Shown here one piece after another: positions 55,223 to 64,000 of a stretch of 64,000 nt of DNA. The position numbers and the translations under genes were made by a program. Each line of letters starts with the position of its first letter. Position 1 is the stretch's first letter. Origin of the DNA: Coix lacryma-jobi var. lacryma-jobi (Eukaryota > Streptophyta > Magnoliopsida > Poales > Poaceae); the NCBI GenBank assembly GCA_009763385.1, contig CM019831.1, positions 89,067,845 to 89,131,844 of the forward strand. Direction: 5' to 3'. Below the pieces are notes generated by a model. That model was not told where the DNA came from, did not search any database, and saw only the letters and a list, made by a program, of their open reading frames with translations.

Positions 55223-56902
55223 GTAAGGCGGTTGGAGGACATTTGGTTGGTGGATTCCGGTTGTTCGAGGCACATGACCGGAAACACCAAGTGGTTCTCC
55301 AGCCTTAGCCCGGTCGCCGGAAAGGAGTACATCACCTTCGGCGACAAGAGTAAAGGTAAGGTATTGTCTCGTGGAACTGTGCGGGTTAATGAGCACTTTG
55401 TGTTGCGCGATGTTGCTCTTGTTTCTAACCTGCATTTTAACTTGCTTTCTGTATCGCAACTTTTTGATGATGACTATGAGATTCGTTTCAAACCGAACCT
55501 TAGTCGCATCTTAGATCCTCAGGGCGATCTTGTATGTCTGATTTCGCCCTTTGGGAAAGTCTTTCGCGCGAATTTCTCGGAGTCGTTTGGTTCTTCTCGC
55601 TGTCTTTTGGCTAGTCCTTCTTCCTCCAATCTTTGGAAGTGGCACAGGAGGCTCGGTCATTTAAGCTTCGACTTGCTTGCAAGACTTAGCTCACTTGGCC
55701 TAATCCGAGGATTGCCCAAGCTTTCGATGGAGAAGGATCTAGTTTGCCATTCTTGCAGACATGGGAAGATGGTTGCCGCTCCCCACCATCCAGTGACTAA
55801 GGTCATGACCTCGCACCCCGGAGAGCTTTTACATATGGACCTTGTTGGTCCGGCTCGGGTGAGCTCGGTTGGTGGCAAGTGGTATGTTTTGGTTGTTGTT
55901 GACGACTTTTCGAGATATTCGTGGGTCTTCTTTTTAGCTGAGAAGACCGAGACTTTCTCATTTGCTCGCAATCTGATTCTGCGTCTTCAGAACGAGTTCC
56001 CTTTGAACTCGATGCGAGCTATTCAGAGTGACAATGGTTCCGAGTTTAAAAATTCGGATTTTGAGAGGTTTTGTAACCGCCTTGGTTTGGAGCATCAGTT
56101 TTCTTCCCCCTACACACCGCCCCAAAATGGTGTTGTAGAGAGGAAGAATCGAACCCTTGTTGAGATGGCCAGGACGATGCTTGATGAGCATAGGACTCCT
56201 AGGCGCTTTTGGGCCGAAGCTATGAACACTGCATGCTACATTTCGAATCGCATTTTTCTGAGAGCGTTTTTGAAGAAGACCTCTTATGAGTTGCATTTTG
56301 GTCGCCAGCCCAAGGTGAGTTATTTTAGAGTCTTCGGTTGCCATTGTTTTATATTGAAGAAAGGCAATCTGGACAAGTTTGAGTCTCGTTCTTCTGACGG
56401 TGTATTTTTGGGTTATGGCACTCACACTAGAGCATATCGTGTACTTAACCTTGATACTAACCGAGTCTTGGAGACATCAGATGTCACCTTCGATGAGACT
56501 CTTGTTTCTCCTTCTTCTCGTTTTGAGCGTGCAGGTGATCATGAGGTTGGAGAGCCTCTTTTTGATGATGAGGAAGAGGGTGCTGAAGGTATAGATGATC
56601 CAGCACCCCCTCCACCTGCCGTGCCGCAAAGAGCGGCCTCGACGACGACTCACGGCCCCGACACTTCTTCTTCCTGGGGGCCGTGGGATCCTCCACCTCG
56701 CGCGGTACCCTTTGTACCCGGGGTGGAACCAGCTGCTGTTGAGGGGGAGGTCACTTCTTCCCAGGAGGCGCCACGACACATCCAGCGCCAGCACCCTCCT
56801 CAGCAGATGATCGGCGACATCGACGAGCGAGTTACTCGCTCCAGGTCACAGCACATCTCTCACTTCGCTCATTCTGCTTTTGTTGCGTCTTTTGAGCCCT
56901 GA
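55223..56902 (+). CDS. pol: Sire2 truncated pol: protease and integrase only
   Basis: The frame opens after TAG (55220-55222), -1 relative to gag, without a nearby ATG. It encodes protease (WLVDSGCSRHMTG), the GAG-pre-integrase zinc motif and the complete integrase core (MDLVG, QSDNGSEF, VVERKN), then an acidic/Pro-rich linker. It stops at a TGA (56900-56902) about ten residues before the region where RT begins in Sire1. Reverse transcriptase and RNase H are absent because 2.4 kb is deleted. Integrase and protease motifs look intact, so the element may be mobile only with RT supplied from elsewhere, or it lost RT after insertion. Confidence 0.9.
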   Translation, partial: VRRLEDIWLVDSGCSRHMTGNTKWFSSLSPVAGKEYITFGDKSKGKVLSRGTVRVNEHFVLRDVALVSNLHFNLLSVSQLFDDDYEIRFKPNLSRILDPQGDLVCLISPFGKVFRANFSESFGSSRCLLASPSSSNLWKWHRRLGHLSFDLLARLSSLGLIRGLPKLSMEKDLVCHSCRHGKMVAAPHHPVTKVMTSHPGELLHMDLVGPARVSSVGGKWYVLVVVDDFSRYSWVFFLAEKTETFSFARNLILRLQNEFPLNSMRAIQSDNGSEFKNSDFERFCNRLGLEHQFSSPYTPPQNGVVERKNRTLVEMARTMLDEHRTPRRFWAEAMNTACYISNRIFLRAFLKKTSYELHFGRQPKVSYFRVFGCHCFILKKGNLDKFESRSSDGVFLGYGTHTRAYRVLNLDTNRVLETSDVTFDETLVSPSSRFERAGDHEVGEPLFDDEEEGAEGIDDPAPPPPAVPQRAASTTTHGPDTSSSWGPWDPPPRAVPFVPGVEPAAVEGEVTSSQEAPRHIQRQHPPQQMIGDIDERVTRSRSQHISHFAHSAFVASFEP

Positions 56903-57665
56903 GATGTTGGAGCTATACTGATTAGAGCATATTTGCACTCTTTTGACTATATACTTGAAGCTCCTAACTTGCATTTTGACTTCATATGCATTGTGGAAGG
57001 AGATCTTGTGTTCAGGGGGAGTTTATGTGAAGGCAGTTGCTTCATCGATACCTTTTTGGCCTTGATAAGTGCATTTTCAACTAGGGGGAGAAATTTATGC
57101 AAATCATATGCTCCTGTGTTGTTCAACTAAGGGGAGAATCATTTGTCCTCGTTGCTTGCATTTGTCGAGGGGGAGTTTGCTAGTTGTGTTGAGCCGTTGC
57201 CTCTGTCTTGAGGGACTAGCAAACGTTCCTAGCTTTTCATGAGCTTTCATAAGCTTTTTCATTTGGCTTTCAATTGGTATCGTCTGGTGTGCTTTCCCAT
57301 TTGGTTTGGGTTGATTTCCAATTGGTTCGGAGTGATTTTCTTGCTAGTTGTGTTGAGCCTCTGTGCCTCTATCTTGAGGGACTAGCATTTTGCTTCTGTT
57401 GTCCTCCGATCTTCAATTGATATCTGCTAGCGGTGTTGAGCCTGTTCTACCTCTTCTTGAGGGCTAGCTTTGCTTTGCTTGGTTGCGTCGAGCCGTTGCC
57501 CATGTCTTTGGGGACCAAGTTTTCGCTTCATCCACTTGACCTTCTTTGGCTTTTGTTAGGCTTTCGGGTCATTTGGTTGGGTTTTCTCTTCTCACTCCTT
57601 CCTACCTCCTTCTTCTTATTCATGATTTGTTGTGGAGTTGACAATGCACTCATCAAGGGGGAGAT
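56903..57665 (+). other. Sire2 3' region: deletion scar, polypurine tracts, hairpins
   Basis: The junction at 56906-56911 (GTTGGA) joins pol to the 3' region. Polypurine tracts recur near 57016, 57082, 57129 and 57168, with the final one at 57654-57665. Four stem-loops lie at 57179-57220, 57343-57386, 57426-57468 and 57478-57519. Confidence 0.85.
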
Positions 57666-59669
57666 TGCGGATACATGGGTGTATGCCGAGTCTCTGTGTG
57701 ATGAGTGATTGTCAACGGAGATGATGTGCATGTTCTTTGGCTTGTGTTGTGCAGGTGTCGAGCACGGAGACAGTGATCGATGGCGGGTGAAGGTCAAGTT
57801 GCGACGTGCCGTGCCGACGGACCGGGCGCGATGAAGGATGGGCGTGCCGTGCGGCGGACGTGCCATGCCGATGTATCGGACGGTGAAGGGCGGACGTGGA
57901 CTTGGACTGATGGACTGGAGGCCGGAGGATCAGCTGTGGTGGCTGGCAGCCTGCGACAGCGACAAGCGGAGAAGTGCGATCATGTCGGTGGAAGGGGTGC
58001 ACAGGCGGTGCATCCCCTCTACGACGCCGGTTTGTTGGTAGAGCCCGGGAAAAACCAACGGTGGACGGTTTCCAGGTTTGGGCCTCAAAACCTGGGTGCT
58101 GGGTTTCCAGGTTGAGCCACAAAACCTGGGCGCGACGGTTTCCAGGTTGAGCCTCAAAACCTGGGCGTGGGCCGGTTTCCGAGTTTGGGCCTCAAAACTC
58201 GGGCGCGGACGGTTTCCGAGTTTGGCCACAAAACTCGGGCGGGAGGCTGGTTTTCCGGTTTGGGCCTCAAAACCGGGGGCTGATGGAAAAGGCTGGTTTC
58301 CCGGTTTGGGCCACAAAACCGGGGGTGCAGAGTGGTGGCGGCACGTGGCGGCGATCTGAAGGTTGCGTGGAGGCGACGCGGAAGACCGTGCGGGCGTGGC
58401 CGTCGGATCTACCTACCACCAGCGGGTGGACTAGAATAGCCTTAGGGTTAGGCTGGTCCGCTCTGTAATTAGAGTAGAGAGGGGTAGAGTAGGAAATAGA
58501 CTTAGGCTAGGTTAGTATAAGTAGTCCAGGGGAGACACCCTCCTCCCCATCTCAGCTATCTCAGTTTTAGCTATTTCAGTTAGTGCCTTCATTTGCTAGG
58601 GTTTCCTGCTCTCCCATCCCCTGCTTTAGCTAGTTGAGATCCGCAGAGAGACTCCACTCTGTGTACTGTTGATTCGAGGAAGTGAGGCCGTATCCTCACC
58701 TTGGATCCCATCTCTTGGTGTCAATTCGCGTTTTGATTTCATGTTCATCATGTTCTTCGCGGATTGCTTTGTGCCTTGAGTTTTCCCGTCGCTTGATCTT
58801 TGTGCTCGGTTCATCTTTTGCGATTCCGTTTGAACTGAGTTGTTCTAGATCGTGAGGCACTTCTTTCCACCGAAAGAAATCATCTCTAACCTCACGGTCT
58901 AGGAGATCGATCAAGTTTTAGTTTCGGGTCTCCTTTTTTCTCCTTTCCCCCAAAATTCTTCGATTCACCGATTTGGAGTTAGGTTCGAGCCATGATCTCT
59001 TAGGGATAGCTCACTAACCTCCTTGTGACTCATCTCACCAAGTTTGATCCCTAGAGGAATTGGTTTGGGTGAGATCGAGGCGAATCGGTGCTCGAACGGG
59101 GTTGCTGCGGGGTGACCGGACGCTGTCATCGGGGTGACCGGACGCGTCCGGTGTTTGAACACCGCGCAGGGTTTTCTGGGTGCTGACCGGACTCATTCGA
59201 CCGGACGCTCGATCCTGGCAGTGACCGGACGCACCAGGGGCACTGTTCCTGTGTCTGTCTGCTTCTGACCGGACGCTAGGGTTGTGACCGGACGCTTGAG
59301 CCTTGTGCGTCCGGTCCAACACAGAGAGCTCCCAGAACGGCTTTCTCTCGACCGGACGCGTCCGGTGGACATCGACCGGACGCACCAGTGAGTCCGGTCA
59401 GTGCTGTTTTCCACTGATTCGTTCGCGGCTCGCTCGTTCGTCGACGGATTCGAGTTCCGTCTTTTCGGTTGGCTTTCTAGGGTTGTGTAGTGTCCCGCTG
59501 TGCTTCTAGGAAGCATCCACCCTACATCTAGGGTCGTGGACATTGCCAAGTCCTAGGGTTTGCTTTTGGGGTTGTTCTTGGGACAGTGGTTACTAGTTTC
59601 CGAAAGGAAATTTTGTAGCTCCCATTCACCCCCCCTCTGGTCGCTTTCGGGTAGCTTCTCGGTCCTTCA
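57666..59669 (+). mobile_element. Sire2 3' LTR
   Basis: 2004 bp, the same length as the 5' LTR and nearly identical. It contains the hairpin array (58071-58325) and the ACCGGACGC array (59109-59403). Confidence 0.95.
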
Positions 59670-59674
59670 AGTGG

Positions 59675-60788
59675 TGTGTATATCCACTGTGAGCGGTGAA
59701 ACCTTAGTGAACGTCTAAAACAGACTTGGAGGGAGTTTTATAAAGGCCTTGTAGTGTGACCCCGCTGTGCACCTTGGCAGTGTTTAGCGTGACGGGGAAC
59801 ACATGACTTATGGGTAACGATGTGCAACCTCTGCAGAGTGTAAAACTGATATATCAGCCATGCTCACGGTCATGAGCGGCTTGGACTTCTTCGAGATTAG
59901 CTGGTGGTTTTGTTCTAGTTCGTTAGAGAAGCCTTATGTGGTTATTAGTCTCATATGACATGGGTACAGAGGCTTCTTCTACGCGGGTTACTGCTTGGTA
60001 CGGGAGTGATTCTCACGCTTGGGCGTAGACCTGGTGTTATTACGGAAGGTAGCTCTCTATGTCGTGACGTATGGAACTAATACACATAGGACTCCTTGTA
60101 ATGGCCTGGTTCGGGTCATCTGATGGACTTCAGGTGTGGTTTGCCTGATGGACTTCAGGTGTGGGTTTTCCTTGGTGTGACTCCAAGTGTGGTTGCTTGG
60201 TGGACTCCAAGTGTTGGTTGCTCGGTGTGACTCTGAGTGTGGTTTGCTCGGTGCGACTCCGAGTGTGGTTACTGTTACTGTTGGAGACTGCGGTTATAAC
60301 CTAGTAAATCGGTGCATAGGTTTAATAGGAATAATAGGATGTGTCGCTTTAGGTGCTTGAGTCAAACAGAGACAGCCTACCTTTGTTATTAGCCTCATAA
60401 GCATTTATTTCCTACACTTGCGGAGTACATTTCGATGTACTCACCCTTCCTCTTTGAACCCCCTGCTACCCCACCCAAACGCTGGAGTCTACGACGAGGA
60501 GCAGGAGTTACGAGAAGACGGTGGATACGACCCAGACGACCTGTACTAGGATGGCGCAGCCCCCGGTCGACCTTCCTGTGGAGTGGTGTTCAGTTTCCGC
60601 GAGTCTACATCAGAGTCTGTTGAGAGTCTGTACTTTTCTTTTGGACCCGAGGGTCATTTTTGTAATAATGTTCGATATATTAATAAGCATTGTTTTGATA
60701 TTTACTATGATGTGGATATATGTATGAAAATTGATCCTGGCATACATATATTGTGCTCCAATTTTATTCTTAAAATTGGGGTGTCACA
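59675..60788 (+). mobile_element. Non-autonomous Tekay-like element, LTR A part 3
   Basis: The end of LTR A, terminating GGGGTGTCACA, the same kind of end as the Tekay LTR. It includes a GGAGTAC/GTACTCA mini-palindrome (about 60423-60442), also seen in the Tekay LTR (26825-26842), and the acidic block 60488-60549. Confidence 0.88.
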
Positions 60789-61079
60789 GAGTGGTATCAA
60801 AGCCGTGTTGACCGTAGGACGCTACCCTAGTCAGTCGTCGAATTTACAAAACTATTTTTACAAAGTCTGACCCTTTTCCCACTTCTGTAGACCCTTTCTA
60901 TGCTGAAAATTCAAACTTTGTTTCAATGTAGGTCCTCCAATAGTAGGATGCCCACCATAATTATTTAAACTCGTAGCACGTTGATTGACATGTACTTGTG
61001 CACTTGTTTGATTTGCTTCTTTGTATTGACTGTAGCCTCTCCGAATCTTGGGACGAGATTCAAGTTAAGGGGGTAAGTT
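60789..61079 (+). mobile_element. Minimal 291-bp interior with PBS and polypurine tract
   Basis: This is all that lies between the two LTRs. A primer-binding site TGGTATCAAAGCC (60792-60804) is at one end, and AATCTTGGGACGAGATT plus the polypurine tract TTAAGGGGG (about 61045-61073) at the other. The Tekay element has the matching AATCTCGGGGCGAGATT before its tract. There is no gag or pol. Essential cis signals are kept and all coding capacity is lost, as in large retrotransposon derivatives. Confidence 0.85.
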
Positions 61080-64000
61080 TGTAACACCCCGGGTGTTAAA
61101 TTAATTAAAATAATTCGAAATTTAATTAGAAAATGGCCAAAACCCTAGATGGAGGTAAATCCTAACCAGTTGTTTGTTGCATTCATGTCGTTGCTTGATT
61201 TTATTGGGTGAAAAAGATTTTACTAAACCCGATCAGGGCGAATCAGATTTATTCTATTTAGAAAACAAATAAAAGGGGTTTATGAAAATTTTACCAAATC
61301 AAACTCAAGATTTTATTTTTGAAACCTAGGGAAAATATTTCTATAATATTTCAAAGTAATTTTGATTTCAAACTGGATTTGGTTTTGAATTCAAAAGCCT
61401 TTTGAAAAGTTTGGAAAGAATTGAAAAAAGAAAAGAAAAAGAAAAGAAAAGGCAAAGGGTTCCCCCTCCTAACCTCCCATCCAGCCCAAACCACTCCCTC
61501 CTCTTCTCTCCCTCACCTCGGTTTCGGCCCAGCCCACTCCCCTCTCCTCCTCTCCCAGCCCAACCTTGTTCCGGCCCGCAACCTTTCCTTCCTCCCTTGG
61601 CCCAGCCGGCCCGCTTCCCCTCCCCCTCTTCCCTTCCGGCCCGCAACCGCCCCTCCCTTTCTCCCCGGGCCGCCCTCACTCTTCTTCCCCCTCCTCTCCT
61701 GCGTCCACGTGGAGACCGGCCCAGCACACTTCACGGCCCACACCAACCGCACCCACCAGCGCCGACTCCTTTTTCCCCTCGCGCACGCACTGACACCGTG
61801 GGTCCACCTGTCAGCTCGTCTGTCCCCAACCTCTCGCGCCGAACACCCTCACCCACCACAGCGCCATCTACGCGCCCTTCCCCGAGTCGTCCTCACCCTC
61901 TCCGCTCGATCTGGAGATCAAATCCGTAGCCACCACCACCAGCCGCCACTCCTTCCTCCGCCTACAAGAGGCCACGCTCGCGCCCAAGCCCACCCTTTCA
62001 CCCTTCCGAAGACCATCGCCTCCGCCCGTGCCCTTGCCACGCTCGGTTTGAGCTCAACCTCACCCACGGCGCTTGCCACCGCTCTCCCTCTGCACTCCAT
62101 CGAATTCGCAAAGCCACGCTGCGACGGGAAGGCTCCTCTTCGGTGAACATCGACGCCCAGGGACGTCTTCCACCGGAGCAGAGCGCCGCCGTCCGCCTTC
62201 CGCCGTCCACCACCTCGGCAGAGCTCCCTCCTGCCGCTCCGACCGCTCTGGTGAGCTCTCCTCCATCTCCTCTCTCTCCCAGTACCCTCCGCTTGGTAAG
62301 TCGTGTCCTATAGGTCCCCCTCGCGCGCGCGGGTGAGCTTGCCGCCGCGGATTCATGGCGCCGCCGCGCCTGCTCAAAGCGTCGCCGCGCGAAAAGCCAC
62401 CGGCGGCTAGATTCCCTCCTCGAGCCCCCCTACGCCGTCGAAAACACGATCAGCGGCCCAGATTAGAAGATCGGCGCGAAGGGGTATGGAACGCGTCCGC
62501 AAGTCCCATGAACCTAGTCCGTTCCGCCGAGTCAGCCGGTCCACATGCCACGTGGTACACCGGGCCAATCAGGTCGCGCCGCGTCGCGCCCGTCAGCTCC
62601 ACGTGGCGCCACGCGGACGCCACGCCAGCATCTGCACGGCGCTCCTGACCAGTTTGCAGTAAAGCCCCTCGGCTTTCCCCGAATCAACCCGCCGTCCCAC
62701 CTAGACTGTTGATTGAGTCTAGGGAAAATCTCAGTTTAGCCCCTATGTTTCCGAAGAAATGAGGCGCGGTCCCGGCGCCACCTCACCGTGCTTTCGTCTG
62801 CGTGGCACGCCGGATCCAGTGGTGTCACGCCATGTGGCGCCACGTCTGCACCACGTGGGCGATCGCACGCCAGCACAGACCGGTCGCGGTCATTTCACAA
62901 AAAGGTCCTCGGATTATTTCCAAATCAACCCGCCGTCCATCCGGCACTATGCACTGAGTCATCCGAAACATGCATCCTAGCCCCTGCACTCCTACCAAAA
63001 TGAGGCCCGGTCCAAGTGTCTTTTAAATTCAGATTTTATTTATTTAAAATACGAAAATGAGTTCAACTGATTTACAGTTTTGCCACTACACTTCAAACGC
63101 CCATAACTTGCTCATTTTAACTCCGATTCGACCCGTTCAAGTCGCGTTAGATTCGTCTCGTCGAGCTCTACGCAGTAGATCAGTTTACATTCTATTTTAC
63201 TACTGTATGATGTACTGTTTCTTATATGCTTTGTTTGGACCATGTATTGATGTGTGATCCAGAGAGTGCGGAGTACGAGAACGCTCCAGACCCTTCTTGT
63301 GATCCTGCAGTTTCGACCCAGCCCGAAGGCAAGTGTCCTTGAACATTTTGCTCCTGTATTTATTTTATTTTGAGTTAGAGTAGTTAGATCCAGTAGATGC
63401 ATGTAGTCTTAAATTGAATCCCATGATATGGTTTACTAGCACTTGATTATATTTTCCTTGACATCTGGTTTGGGATGGATTGGGTAGAAGTCATGCTTAG
63501 CCTTGCTGTCTTGGGTTGGGATGGTTAATTACAATTAATTCTGATTAATGATCTATGAAACATGGACTGGTAATGAGTAGTATGGTGATTTGGTAAATCC
63601 GGCAGGATGGACCGTATTGGTGGTTTTGGTTTTGTGCCATGGACTCGGCAGCTGGTTTTGGTTTTTGGTTCTGGGCTTGTGCTAGATTTATCCTACCTGG
63701 ATCCCTAGGACCCAGTTCTTAGAGCATGTAACCCGGCAAAACAGCGCGAACCATGAGGCCTATATGGCTCTGGGACTGGCTAAGTAATTAGTTTTCTCCA
63801 AGTTGAGGGTTTACACGGGGTCGGATTTGTGGCACAAGAGGGGGCTTCTGCAGTGGTGTGTATATCCACTGTGAGCGGTGAAACCTTAGTGAACGTGTAA
63901 AACAGACTTGGAGGGAGTTTTGTAAAGGCCTTGTAGTGCGACCCCGTTGTGCACCTTGGCAGTGTTTAGCGTGACGGGGAACGCATAACTTATGGGTAAC
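61080..64000 (+). mobile_element. Non-autonomous Tekay-like element, LTR B (runs off the window)
   Basis: The LTR starts TGTAACACCCCGGGTG directly after the polypurine tract. It covers the equivalents of 22293-22961, 48429-50414 and 59675 onward without the Sirevirus insertions, so it documents both empty target sites (near 61745 and 63855). About 850 bp are expected beyond 64000. Long Pro/Arg/Ser-rich frames at 61400-62400 are GC-rich promoter-like DNA without motifs and differ in LTR A. Confidence 0.9.

Overview
The window looks like a piece of gene-poor, heterochromatic plant DNA, most likely from a panicoid grass. That placement is an inference from the repeat families: Sirevirus copia elements with palindromic LTR arrays, Tekay-type chromoviruses with LTRs starting TGTAACACC, an Angela/BARE-like LTR starting TGTTGGAAATATGCC, and CACTA ends with TTTGCCGAGTG and TTTAGTCCCGG subterminal repeats. 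I see no intact host gene, tRNA or rRNA. Almost everything can be assigned to transposable elements and their remnants.

Layout, left part (1-21,794). Positions 1-6,917 and 14,873-21,794 are two near-identical copies of one segment. It holds a reversed Sirevirus LTR tail, a Tourist-like MITE, a CACTA end with captured host exons, a TAA-flanked element carrying GC-rich DNA, and a second CACTA end. Between the copies (6,918-14,872) lie a Ty3/gypsy LTR with a gag remnant (7,365-10,340), an Angela-like LTR inserted into that gag (10,341-13,252), and a reversed Sirevirus 5' LTR with a gag fragment (13,253-15,861). The two copies differ mostly by single-base indels, so assembly duplication is a serious alternative to a recent tandem duplication.

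Right part (21,795-64,000) is a four-level nest. An Angela-like LTR fragment (21,795-22,292) is broken by a large, almost empty Tekay-like element (22,293 to beyond the window; LTRs of about 3.8 kb around a 291-bp interior). Its first LTR was hit twice by Sireviruses: Sire1 (22,962-48,423, coding region nearly complete but with two nonsense codons) and Sire2 (50,415-59,669, young, with all of reverse transcriptase and RNase H deleted). Sire1's 5' LTR was in turn hit by a recent, structurally complete Tekay element (23,194-37,077) with 4.1-kb LTRs and a perfect CTGGC target duplication.

Most notable points: (1) the Tekay element has an extra ORF before gag (27,609-28,217) whose N-terminus closely copies the histone H3 tail, with K4, T6, R8, K9, S10, T11 and K14 in register, followed by a coiled coil and an acidic tail; the same element's integrase ends in a chromodomain. 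(2) The Tekay LTR and the diverged LTR of the non-autonomous element both contain what looks like a split, spliceable small acidic ORF. (3) Sirevirus LTRs and 3' untranslated regions carry arrays of hairpins whose stems change but stay complementary. (4) The palindromic LTR array uses a different core motif in Sire2 than in Sire1. (5) Sire2 lacks RT-RNase H yet has nearly identical LTRs.
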